64,000 nucleotides of DNA from Scatophagus argus (lineage: Eukaryota > Chordata > Actinopteri > Scatophagidae), in the NCBI RefSeq assembly GCF_020382885.2, contig NC_058506.1:20758818-20822817 (forward strand). The letters run 5' to 3'. The notes below the pieces were generated by a model. That model was not told the origin of the DNA. It was given only the letters and a program-made list of their open reading frames with translations, and did not search any database. Made by a program: the position numbers and the translations under genes. This document shows, in pieces, positions 1 through 12,104 of the stretch (positions are counted from its first letter, which is position 1; every line of letters starts with the position of its first letter).

Positions 1-66
1 GAGGAGAGAAACAGGGGAGAAAGAAGAGAAAGAGGAAGAGGAGGGCTTGTCTCGTGTTGTTCAGTC

Positions 67-3000
67 TCACTGGTTCTCTTCCTCCGCATCTTGCAGTGCT
101 TCTTTGTTCTGATCTTCAACTGCGATAAGGACAGAAACATGAAACAGTCATGGAGGATGCCATTATCTTTGCACAGTAACAGTAACACGTTTTCAGCTAA
201 ATGTGGCTGTTGGGATCATCAGGCCTGCCGAGCTCCCGCGAGGTCCACAAGGACAGCCTGGTTCCCAATTTCAGATGAGATCAATTCTCTAGCCTTTAAT
301 GTTTTCTTACTACCATAAACATTCAGTCATTACATCAAGTGCTCTTTTACAGGGACAAGAGTGTCAAGACTGCACACTAGTTACTCAGTGGATTAAACCA
401 GTATGTCCAGTATATAACTAGTTATATTATCCGTCCAAAGTCCAGCACTGCGGACAGCGCCGAGCCCCAGCAGCAGCTTCACGTCAGGCCAACACCCGAG
501 CTGCGACACAACCACAACATATGGAGGCCTGTCCTGAACTGTTGCTCAAACATTATAGTCCATTTCTTCCCCTAAATCCTGTATGCTGAGTTAACCAACA
601 GTCTAAAATCCAAAGATATTACACTTGCTGTCACAAAAAAAGGAAAGCAGAAAATCTTCATGAGCCGAACATTTAAACAATTAATTTATGATCAAAACTT
701 CTGCTGAATAACTTTGTGTACTGACTTTTCATTCCTGCTCTAATCGTTTGTGTCCACAACATGCGCTGTGCTTCACTGAGGTGTACCAATTCATCGACAC
801 GCTGAGTTTAGGAAAACCAAAAACCGAAATGGAAATGAAACATTAGAAACTGCTGCTCCAGGAAAAGAAAGAAAACAAAGGTCAACTGTGGCACATCCAT
901 GTTTAGTCTGATCGATCACACATCTTCTACATGTTGATGTGTTAAAAGATCAGCCTGAGCTGCCATTTTATGATTTATGCTCCTTTAGTTAACACTGAGA
1001 TGAATTCACATCACGGAAAGAAAAGTGGGCAACTACCTTTCCTTTAGGAATGATTGGGATCAGCTCAGAAATGTCCCCGACACATAGAAGTACACTGCAG
1101 CGTACTGGTTACCACTGGCTGTCAACATGCAGTCCAGTGAGTAAGAGTTAAACCAAGTGCCTTCAAAACATGCCATGGTCAGACTTACTGAGGGGGCCAA
1201 ATGCCTTGTGAACCTGTACGACTGGTTGCTTAGAAAGGTTACCATAGAGACAGCACAGCCATCCGTGTAATGAAGAATTAAGAGGGACAAATAACAAAAG
1301 GCCTGAGAATCCATCATGATTAAAATAGAAAGCGTAACGGTGCTCATTAGCACCACCGCTAACTGGGATGTGAGAAAGCCACAGGAGATGGAGCAGCAGC
1401 CTCACATGCTGTTACTGCAGTTTTCCTCGTTATATCACACTTCAACAAGCTGCGTTCACAGGTTTCTAAACTCTGCTGTAAAGCCCCAGTGGGCTGTGTT
1501 CAGTGGCGCTAACGTGCATGGTGAAGGAGCAGGGTGTCCGCAAGTTCTGTCAGTCTGTCTCCGAGGCTGGAGCCACCGCACAAATCCTAATCCCTCATGG
1601 TGGAAACGTTAACTCGTGTGCCTGCTCAAGTGAAACCTGAAGGCTCAGGTTCTGCTCCAGGACTAAGAAAACATCATTCAGGGTCGCGCTGAGGTGGGGG
1701 CTCTCGGGGCTTACAGGCTAAGGCTGTGAATGTCCCGGGCTCCCATCCGGCTGGGAACCTGAGACACATGTCATCCCCTGTCGTGTTTCTGCTGTGGTCT
1801 GACTAATAATGGCACAAAGAAATAAAGAAACTATAAAGATGATTAATAAGACAAAAAACTGAAGGTATGTTGTTAAAACAATTTCCCCCCGGAGATGAAT
1901 AAAGGAATTCTGATTCTGAGGGTCAATTTATTTATGCAGACAGAGGCTGTAAATGTTTAACAAATGATGCTGAATCATTTTAGGACCAGACATCATTACC
2001 GCCAGGAACACGACCATGTCACCAGCATGGGGGACTAAAACAAGTCAAGTGGCAAAATGACTAAAAAGGGAAAGACTGACAGAAGTTAGTCCTAAAACAA
2101 ACTGTTCTCTGTTGGACAGTATTTTATAAGCTGCTGTCCTGGTGAGAAGTTAACACAACCCTGCAAGGATTTTGACTTTTACGGACTTGCGGACACCCTG
2201 AAAACACTAAAACAGCACTCAAGCTCCACTCGTGCAGAAAAAGGTGAGAACAGGTGAAAAGGATCATTTGTATATACATTTTAAATACCTGCAGCTCTGT
2301 AAGAGCTGTGGGCAAATGGGGCAGGAGAGGCCATCATCTCCTCTCAACCCCAAAACTGTCAACAAGGCCGGACTTTGTAATGTGAGGAGGTTAGTGAGGA
2401 TGTCAGGGTGGTGACACAGAAGTGACAGAAGAAGCTTGGAGGTGGAAAAAGCCACCGACAGGAGCAATGACTTACAAAATACACTTCTACAATGGAGGAA
2501 GAGTGAAGGAAGAGGCCTGTCCTTAAGACTCTATAGAAGAACAAGGGAGAGATGATTAGAGATGTCAGGGACAGAAACCACTGTGCTGAGGAAAGGTTAG
2601 AGGGAGGGAAGTTAGGTAGGCAGTTCAGTTTTCCAGATGCTTCTTTTGATGGTATCAACTGAACATTTAGGAAATCTTCTTGGCAAACAATCATTCCTTA
2701 CAGTTTCACTGCTGTCCTGAGCTTAACAAAAGAACGGTGACACGAGGTAATCCGCAAGTAACCAATCACCACCCACTATCACCAATAATGACCAGGAGGA
2801 ACGATGGGAGACAGCACCGATGCAAGCAATTCTGACTAAAACCCTGAGAAGAAAGGAACGGCTCTCTCACCATCTCCCTGCACGTCTGAGGTCCATAGTG
2901 TCAAGTTGTCACGTAGCAACTGCATGATAAGTGTTGAGTCCTTATAGCTTTCCTCGCTCAGCGTATCCAGTTCTGCAATGGCATTGTCAAACGCTTCCTT

Positions 3001-6000
3001 CGCCAACCTGTCAGCAGAGAGGAAACCAGACAACATGAATAAATGAATTAGGTAGCAAAAACACACCAGCAGGATCCGTGCAAGCTGTACTCGTTCTATG
3101 GTCTGTTTTTAATTCTGTCAGCAGCTCCACTGCACAGGCACTCATGTTGTGTGCACGGGATGGAAATTAACAATTTGTTCCCTTTCGAGGCTGCTTTCAC
3201 GTTGCCAGTTTCTTGAGAATCATTTAGTCAACACCCTGGAGCAACTTCAGCCAACAGCTGGACTGCAGTTTCTTTTCACCATAAAAGTTGGAGAAAAAAA
3301 CATCTTGGCTGTTCACCTGGTAAATACTCAGCTGTGTTTGCCTGCTGCTGGGTGACTTTTTCTGTCTGGTGTTTGGTGGGGAGCAGTAACGTAGAGTTTT
3401 GCTTAAAACATCTGTCAGCAAGGGTTCATGACAGTGACTGTGTGGGCCTTAAAAACAAACAAAAGAGCCTAAAAAGGTTCAGCACAGCGGCACTATGAAC
3501 AACTGCTTGTACATTACGCACAGAGGCTTCACTGATCATACAATACAATCAGAGAGCCTGGTGATTATGATCCCCCAGACATCAGCAAGACACCCTGAAG
3601 AAAAACCCAACAAAACAACACTGCATGCACCACACCCACCTATCAGTTATGTGATGACATCTCTTTGTGGGGATTTTTACAAAGTGAGCACTTTGAAATG
3701 AGTTTTTAAAAGTCAGAAATACCAGTTAAACCAAAAGTCATAAAATAATCTCTCATACCGGCAAGCACGGTCTGGCGAGTTGAGGATCTCGTAATAAAAA
3801 ACTGAAAAGTTAAGGGCCAATCCCAGACGAATGGGGTGCGTTGGAGGGAGTTCGATCTGGGCGATGTCGTTAGCAGCTTTGTACGCAACCAAACTGTTCT
3901 CTGCTGCCTCCTTCCTGTCGTTGCCTGTGGCAAACTCTGCCAGGTACCTGTGGTAATCTCCCTTCCTGAGCAGAGGGAACAACATAGTCAGCTTTCACAC
4001 ATGTGCATTACAAACACAAATTATAACAACAACAACTGAGAGATCAGAGTGCTGAAATCACTTTCGACGAATGCATTAACAAACCAGTGTTACTGACTAA
4101 CATTTTTCATATTTGCATCATTTAATACAGTCCACAAAGAGACTGTTGGTTTACCAACCGTCACTAAAGCCTGGTTTACAACCACTCTGTCTTTGCACCC
4201 CTTTCACAAATACATCAATTTAATTCAAACACATTTGAATATATTTTTCTAAAAATATTTATTTTCCTCAACCTCTCATCACAGCATATTTCATTAAAGT
4301 ACTGATCCATTGTGGGAGGTTTCATGATTTACACTGCTGTGATCTTGATTTTGCATTACTGTCGCTCATGCTGGTGTTTTAACTTAAAAAAAAGAACAGT
4401 GGCATTTTTGAAATGGGGCTGCAGGCTGGACAGAATAAGACTCTTTTTCATCTGAAGCATGAATAAGCCAGCTGAAAAGCTGCACCATATATGAAGCTAA
4501 CAACTTTAAGAGACAGATCAGCATCTATAGCTGAGACAGTATTGAGTCCAGTGAATAAAAGAACCCTAATGTGGTTAGCAGAAGTGCAATCAAGAGTCTA
4601 ATGCAGCCTTAACGGGAAAACTGCGGTTTCCAGACAACTTTCAGAGTAGTCTGGAAGGTCTGAAAGTCTGAACAATTAGCCAGCATTTCACTACTGCAGA
4701 CTGAATGACTGTCTTATTCACAGCTGAATTCCAAGTTTGAACTTGCATGCATCCAACTCTGACAGGCCACCTTCAGTGTAAGGAAGGGTGCAAGGCCTTT
4801 TATCCTCAGCAACCACACCTACACTTCACTGGTAATTTCATGGAACACCTTAAAATGAGTTGTGCCTTTGGGTTATTTGAAATGAGATGAAATATTGAGA
4901 ATTAACTGATAAAAACCCCTGCACAAATTAGAGCAGCAAAACTTATTAAAAAGACAATTTTGATCTTTCGTGAAATATTTCTGTATATGTACATGATTAA
5001 ACAGTCACACAGTTGATGCAAGGACAGAAAATTTCCATCTAGCAACAAGGCTTTCTAATTAATGTTCAACAGCCTGGTTGCTCAGCAAACAGGAATATTT
5101 AATTACTTTGTTAGGGGCTGACTTAGGATCCACTCACTGTAAATCTAACAGGAAGTAGCTCAAACAGAGACATACTTATAATAATTAACTGCCAGGGGGA
5201 AACACAGGCACACAACATCTTAAACGAAGGAGAAACTCTTTCTTTTGTATACCCCAATGAGTACGGTAATCTAGAGAATCATGTTCACGCCAGCCAGTGG
5301 ACTTTGTTTGGTGTTCATTTGCCTTAGTAAAGTTAATGCTGGTGGGAAAAGAAAATAGAAAACAAATCCATCACTCCTTTAAACTATACACGTGCCTTAA
5401 TATGTAACCTGTTAGAATGAACCAGTATAACACAAATACACACACACACACACATTCATTGGATACACACATTTTGTAGTAGAAAACCTTAGATTCTCCT
5501 GTGGTTGCAGCTACGATGAGGTGCTTGTCCAGTACATCCAGAATGTCGTTGCAGATTGATTTCAGCTCTTTCTCAACCTGCGGATCAAAACACACCAACA
5601 CACACTGCTGACTATTGTCTGTACGGTCACACAAAACCTAACAGGTCCTGGATCAAAATGCCATGAGTAGGAAAAAGAAAAGAAACATCTGTTGAGAGTC
5701 AAATTGTGACTGTCTGTAACTCATTTAAGAAGAGCTTTCCTCAACTTTTACTTCATGTACAGAACACTACATTCTGTTTACTGCCACACCAGTAATTTTG
5801 GGGCAGTCCCCATGGAAGCATTTGTCACAGAAAAGCCGAGGGGACATTGTGTGACTCAGTTCAAAGGTCAGTGTCAGCCATCTAAATGTGACATTTTAAC
5901 GTCACTGCGTGGAAACACGTCCGCGCAAATAAAATCGTTCTTTATTTGAATACTGCCTTTGTCTGGGTATTGTTGGTGGCCAGTGAGCTTTAGAAGTAGT

Positions 6001-9000
6001 GTTAGCTGATAAGCGGTTCCACAGCTGAAGAAATGCAGAACAACGTTCACACATTAGTGTGTGTGAAATCTATTGTCCTACACAAAGTCATAAAATCCCT
6101 GCCTCATTACTGGAGGATTTCTGTCCTGCACGTCATTCAGTGGTGCCGCCGGCAACTGGAAGGTTTCTCTGCAGCAACAAAAGTGATTTCAGGCTGATTT
6201 TTAGATGTCGCTTATCTCATTATTTCACTCAGATAAGTGCTGTTGGGCTGTGAAATCACACCATTTCCTCTCAAAGTGAAGAAGCCGGTGGAAGAGAGCT
6301 TAAAAAGTCCTGCCAAGAAGACTAAAGCATCTCTGGCATCTTGCCTACAGGATATGGAAATTAGATTACCTGAGAGTGCACCCGCTACACTTATCTCCAG
6401 GAAATAACAAAGGTAGATAGCAACTTCAAATCAGTTCTATTTCAAGCCACCGGGTTTGTATTTTCAAGACTGTGTCCGAATCAGGACTTTGTGAACCTTA
6501 AGAGCCTGTTTCATTTGCTCTATGAACCTGTGTCTGCAATAAGCATAACGGTGGCTACCTTGGCTGCAGCTTTGCACCAAAGTTAACCGAAACAAAGTCT
6601 GTGACTGAAGCAACATTAACAGAAGTCTGTTAATGTTTTGTTGGACTCTGCTTCAGAGATCAGCACAGGCTGGTTACAGCTGTGTGATTGCATTTCACCA
6701 AAACTTATGCCTGGCAAGTGCGAAAAGGGCAGAAAATGGAAATGGAATGCAGGTCACAGTTTGGCACTTTTACACCATTTTCAATAAGAGACACTTTGCC
6801 AAAACCTTGCATTAGCAACTCTGTATTTCCATGATCAAACCCTGAGACACACAAACAGTGAAAGAAACCAGTCGGTATATTCGGGTTTGTAACAGTGTCT
6901 GACCGTTTTCCTGTACTCTCGGATCATCTTTAGCTTGTCTTCTCCGCCTTTGTTTTCTTCTTTCTGTTCGAGGCTGCTGATTATCCTCCAGGAAGCTCTT
7001 CTGGCCCCGATCACGTTCTTATATGCTACTGACAGCAGGTTCCTCTCCTCCACTGTGAGCTCAGTGTCCATACTGGCCACCTTCTTCATCGACTCCACCA
7101 TTTCTGAGAGACAAAGGGAAACAAAGGACATGAGGGCTTCTCAAGTCTCACAGCACAAACAGTACCCAAGTTGTGTGCAAGAACAAAGTCTGATGATGCT
7201 GCTAAATAGTAAGGAAATAAATTAATCTCATTCCATTCTTATTCTAAAGGTATCCTCAAGTTTGTTCCAGAAACTTTCATTTCACTCTTAATTTCACTTC
7301 AGGTTCAGGAAGATTTTTCAGCAAAATATTGGATGTCTGAAGACTGCTGCCAGAGACCACTAAATTTATTTTTAAATTTGGTACAGTTGATTTATCAATG
7401 CACATGTCAAAAGGTGAGCATTCCTATGACAGCCCAGCACTGTTAAATGACATTCTGGCCCATCATCAGGCCCTGTAGGAGGTATCAGGCTGTTCCGTCA
7501 TATATTTTACTGAGCTCCCTGACAGGTGACACCATTCTTTACCCCTGACCTAATACACCATTAAACTACCTTTGAATCCTACCGTCCCCCAAGCACAGAC
7601 ACACGACAGGTGGACGCTGCATCTCCATTACTGTATCTGCTGAGACTAAAGTAAATCCACCCATCAGACATCCAGGGGCTGCTCAGTAGACCCGCCACCA
7701 TCACTATCAGGTTCAATTAGCTTTTCAAATAGCCATTAATAAGTGACTAACTGGACCTCTGACCTCAATCAGATTATCGACAACTTTATCTTTCAGCTGT
7801 CAAATGTTCCACTCAGTTGATGTGTTGGTTACATTTTTTTTTTAAAACTAATTTATAATAAAGGAAGAGGAAAATCACCCAACATATAGTTATGTCATAT
7901 GTTGTCAGATTTTACTTCACTGTGAAGGTTTAGTTTGAAGTAGTCTGAAGTCTGAACCTAATAAGATTTAAAAAGAAGCAACTATGATGCTTAAGTGTTC
8001 ACTTTCAGCTTTTAAGGTTGTTTACGTTCACATCAGGTGAACTGGTTTCAATAAAGCCAATCTGTACTGCAGAAATTGTCCCTATTGAAACTGCTGACAG
8101 TTTATTACGCAGATTATCTGGAGTAATAGGCACACTGTTTCAATAAGAATCTAACACTATCTGCATGGCTTAAAACCACAAGAGGTAAATGTGAAAATAC
8201 TTTTTCAGAATTTGTAATTTGATAATATTTAGTATTATTTAACTGTCCCCTCCATTATAATTAACATCTTTTGGGGGGAGGGGGGGGGGTCACATTGTTT
8301 TTTCTTAACTGAAAATAAGCACATCTTCCATCCATTAACAAAGAGTGTAAACCAGAGTGCAGAGGCTTGAAAGGTTTCTGTCATCCACGATATTTTATTA
8401 ATGGAGTGTTTGGTACACTGCCCAAGTCTAAACTCCTTTAAATGCAGAGATTCACCACCTATTGTGGGAAGTGAGCCAGAACAATGAAGCAGAGAGTTAA
8501 CATAAATCAAATCTTTCCTGTATTTTACATTCCACATCTTCAAGGTGATTTAGAAGGGTGTGGTGTGAAAAATGAATTTAGAACCGAGGACTGAACTCGC
8601 AATGAAAGCAATTTGACACTTTGCTTTGAAGAAGCCACTAATCAGCACAATAAGCCATTTCCCTGAGGATAAACATGAAACACACACACAAAATGGGGGC
8701 GCTACAATCAAATAACAAGGAACAATGAGGAGGACAGAAAATTAACTCCAAAAATATATTTCGTGTCATTTCGAGAAAAACCTGAGAACATATGTAATAA
8801 TATACTATTACGCTGAATGTGGAAATGAGAAAGCTGCAGGCTGGTCACTGCCCCCATACAAAACATGCTAGCCTGAAGCTAAGAACCATGCGTCAATCAT
8901 TTGGCTTTTAACTTCCCAGACAGGGTGTTATCTGCAGAAGCCAATGGCAGGGCTCAATGCTGCACTCTGGTGAAACCCGATACATGATGGTTGCAAGCCA

Positions 9001-10871
9001 GAAGGAACACTATGCTGCTTTGATCACTTAACCCTCCAGTGCAGCCTGCACTCAGACCGAATGACCTCTCAGCTTTTCAGACATTTCTGCAGCATTACAA
9101 GCAACCCAGACCTACAGGCACTAAGTGAAACAAACTGGGCTTCAATACAGGGGTCCCCTCAGTGTTACTGAATATAGAAACACAGGACCGTCCCAGATGA
9201 TGTAACAATCATATAAGTTTAGGACAAAAGCTTCAGAGTTATTTACAATTAACTTAAGTGCAGCCCTGGCTGTGCGACTCGCGTCTGCCCGAGTCTGAAA
9301 CTACGGGGAATGATGTTTTAAAACATGTGTTCAGCTGTCGGTAGTGTGTCTGTTGTGTGAAGCTTAGTCTCTTTCTTGCGACCCCATTCGTACTTATTCT
9401 ACATACTGTTGTTTGTTTGCTTTCATCTGAAGGGGTCGTGTTGAGTTATTGCCGTTGAAAACTACATTTTCATAATGAAAGGTTTTAAATCTTCAGCTGA
9501 CATGCAAAGTCAAACAGAGTCTTGCCAAGCCAACACGTGCAGAGAAATGCCCCATTTAACTCTCACCACCAGTTAATTCAACATGCATGCATTTATTGTT
9601 ACTAAAACGTTTGATTGTTTTATGGTGCAGTGCTGATGTCACTCAAACTGCTTTTCTATTTACAGACCGCAAAATAGCAGTATGTCTGTAGGAAAAGAAT
9701 TCAACTAACAAGTTATGGAGCCAAAGAAAACAGAGCAGGCTGAACCACGCTGACAACCCCTCTGTGTGTCGTGGTAATGTTCAAGATTTGTTGATTTTTG
9801 GAAAGGTAAATCAGCTCTGCTGTACATTTACTAATGAACAGTTAAATAAACTTTGCTTTAATAAGACGACTTCCAGTCAATTCCCTACAAAAAAACACAG
9901 TTGTCCCAAGCTAAACCTCAGCTGAGATTGTTGCTCAGTCACCAACCACATAGTAACAGTACCCTCTGCCCCGCCTATTCCTGCAAACCATTGGTGCTAC
10001 ATCCATCAATCAATACGCAGGCCAATGCGCAGGCGCACTGTGACGCAGGCATCATTAAAGCAGCAGACGGAATGTCAGCGCAGTTACCACTAACGCAAGA
10101 CGAGCTTCTTCACGTCCTACTGTCTCCAACTTCGATGCCACTTAGTCCAAATTCTCCTGCTCCGGCACAAATTCACTCCGTTAAGTTGTCAAAAAGCCGT
10201 GTCACTCTTAAATTCGACTTACACCTCACACGATATGAAGTACTTGCTCAAATTTAAGTTTTCCATTGGTTTTAACTGGTTTGCCAGACTGGAACGGGTT
10301 TATAAAGAACATTTGGTGGGGGCGGTACGTTAGCATTAAGTATAGCACCATTTTTATTTTTCCTACTTAACGACTGCTTCATGTACCCGACAGTACAGAT
10401 TTAAAGGAGGTACAAGTCATGTTTGAATGGGTGTGGACGTCTGCAGCATCGTTATATTTTTGAATGGAGTCCGGCGTGACGCGTGTCGGGGCTGAAGAAA
10501 GGCTAGCCAGCTAGCTGTCGCTAACTCTGGCAGGGGACTAGCTTAGCTCGCCGCTTAACATAAGCTAAATTTGAACCAAACACAAGAACACGCGAGGCAG
10601 CACGCTTTTTATCGAGCAAAATTCGTTCTCCCTTTGGATCAAAATCAGTTAATTAAAAGGTTTACCGATTCATTTTGCTGATGAAATTTCCGCCATTTTG
10701 TTTCACCCAACAAATACATGTGAAGTGCTTTACCTGCGTCTCCAAACCCCCTGCGCAGGGAGCCTGTGAGAGAACGGCTACTGAACGTTAGATATTTAGA
10801 ACCTTACCGTCATATCTCTCCGCTTGTTCAGCGAGTTTTGCCTGGTATACTAGGTTATCTCTATCTGCCAT
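67..10871 (-). CDS. ywhae: 14-3-3 protein epsilon, 6 coding exons, 255 aa
   Basis: Dimeric cytosolic adaptor that binds phosphoserine/threonine motifs in kinases, phosphatases and trafficking proteins. Coding exons on the minus strand: 10808-10871, 6904-7103, 5471-5577, 3759-3965, 2871-3007 and 67-119; all junctions are GT/AG and the phases carry through to 768 nt. It starts [20 protein letters not shown]. Signature 1 ([11 protein letters not shown]) is in exon 2 and signature 2 ([20 protein letters not shown]) in exon 5. The basic phosphate-binding residues of the family are visible in GARRASWR and in the [10 protein letters not shown] region. Length equals the human epsilon protein, and the acidic tail ending ENQ is epsilon-specific. 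Several epsilon-invariant positions differ (for example REYRKTVEKELKS and a tail reading [19 protein letters not shown]), which suggests a teleost duplicate. The 3' UTR runs off the left edge. Upstream is a CCAAT-rich promoter; crk follows on the same strand. Confidence 0.96.
1881..1919 (+). repeat. Dispersed retroelement 3' tail, copy 1
   Basis: The 39-nt stretch ending AAAGGAATTCTGATTCTGA matches, in the same orientation, the minus strand at 59749-59787, where it follows a tRNA-Lys-like head. Shared features are an AATTTCC start, a GGGGAT/GGAGAT-type middle, an AATAAAGGAATT core and a TTCTGATTCTGA end. No tRNA-like head precedes this copy, so it is probably a 5'-truncated LINE or SINE insertion in ywhae intron 5. 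Confidence 0.6.
5438..5454. repeat. (CA)n microsatellite
   Basis: About eight CA units, only 17 bp inside intron 3 after the ywhae exon ending at 5471; the exon's GT donor itself sits in a GTGTGT context. Confidence 0.9.
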
Positions 10872-11232
10872 GGTGCTCGAGTACTGGGACTGTTCGTGGC
10901 GTCCCGGTGCAAAGGGAGGATTATCGGCTGCTCGGCGATTCCTGGTGTTAGATCAGCAACAGCGCTGTCGCTCCGCTTAACCGAAGACCCACCGGTTGGA
11001 CAATTTTTTTCGAAGGATGGCGAAGTCAAAACCCGACCATACGCTGCATCTCATTGGCTAATCCTCGTTGCCTTCGTTGGACGGATTGGTTAAATGTAGG
11101 TATGAGCAGTGAGATTGGTTGGAGGTAGGGCGAGAATATCGGGGTAAGCCAATCAACGGCGGAGTAGGGCGGGCTATTCCTTCGCCATCCTGAGAAAAAA
11201 TATCCCCATCGGTAGCTAGTATAAAGATGGCG
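10872..11232 (-). promoter_or_regulatory. ywhae 5' region / CCAAT-box promoter
   Basis: Directly upstream of the ywhae start codon is a relatively GC-rich block. It has three CCAAT boxes in ywhae orientation (ATTGG on the plus strand at 11053, 11085 and 11114) and one in the opposite orientation (11149). A near-palindromic pair of arms flanks them (TTCGCCATCCT at about 11014-11024 inverted against 11181-11191, each next to an A/T run). At 11220-11232 on the plus strand a TATAAAG is fused to AAGATGGCG, a YY1-type initiator motif. No TATA box is obvious for ywhae itself, as expected for a housekeeping gene. The transcription start is not defined by sequence alone. Confidence 0.6.
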
Positions 11233-12104
11233 TTGCTACTCCATCCGGGTAACCCACGCAGCAGTCTTCATCTACGCCTACATCCTCGTGCCAAGTACTG
11301 AAATAAACCACTCTCTGAAATTACCCCAATAAAATCAATCTAAATATTGACAGATCCGACGTGGAGTGACTTCTCTTTACATTTAACATCGCAAAGCGTT
11401 TATTTTTATTCGAATGCAATAACTCTTCCATTCCGCTTACACATAAGCCGAAAAAAGCGTTCATTTTAACATTTTCAATTACTGATGTCAGTCAAATTGT
11501 TTCGTTTGTATTTTTTTAACTACCTTGCCAAAAATTATACATCAGCAAGAAACTTTATACGGTCATCCACCCCGAGCAAGCAAATAAATGTAAGCAATAA
11601 ATTACTTTGCTAATGAAAATTTGGTTAAAAAAATTCAGATTACAGCGTTTGAGTTCATCTTATTCTCCAACAAATACTAATCACTACGGTGCGAGTGAGA
11701 CAGAGTATCAATAGCTTATAGTCCTGTACATAAAATAATCAGAGTTAAGTACTGAACCAAAATGTAGAGCCATTCTTTCATATGACCCTGGGCCATAAAT
11801 CTATTCTTACACTCTCTCAATTCTTGTCTTTAACTACAAAGTTGTAATGTTTTACAGGACATTTAAGACCATAAATCTGTTCTGGGAGTTACAGACACAA
11901 AATGTTCTGTATTGAACATAAGTAGGAATCACGACTTGAAAACGCTGGTTTCACTTAACGTCACACGCAGGACTAAAGTGAAAATCTGCATCTGTACGTT
12001 GAAAACTAAAGTGAAACCAATTTAAAGTTAACGACAAATACTGAATAAAATGGAATAACTTCATACCACAGGAGAGAGTAAAGCCCAAACTGACTGGAAA
12101 TCTT
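11233..12104. other. Intergenic, ywhae-crk
   Basis: About 0.9 kb of AT-rich sequence between the ywhae promoter and the probable crk poly(A) site. A plus-strand 24-codon ORF (11227-11301) begins in the YY1-like motif and is followed at once by AATAAA. Otherwise I see nothing here. Confidence 0.6.

Larger units (their letters stand above)
120..10807 (-). other. ywhae introns 1-5
   Basis: Introns lie at 7104-10807, 5578-6903, 3966-5470, 3008-3758 and 120-2870. They are AT-rich and I see no second gene in them. Intron 5 holds a short LINE/SINE-like tail (1881-1919). Intron 3 contains a CA microsatellite just 3' of exon 3 (5438-5454), and intron 1 contains a G-run (8273-8289). Intron 1 also carries a 119-codon plus-strand open frame (9901-10257), judged to be chance. 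Confidence 0.85.

Noticed and set aside
9901..10257. Plus-strand 118-aa Pro/Ser/Leu-rich open frame in ywhae intron 1
   Set aside because: It begins with TTG, its first ATG is about 57 codons in, it has no recognisable domain or splice support, and it sits in the first intron of a well-supported gene.
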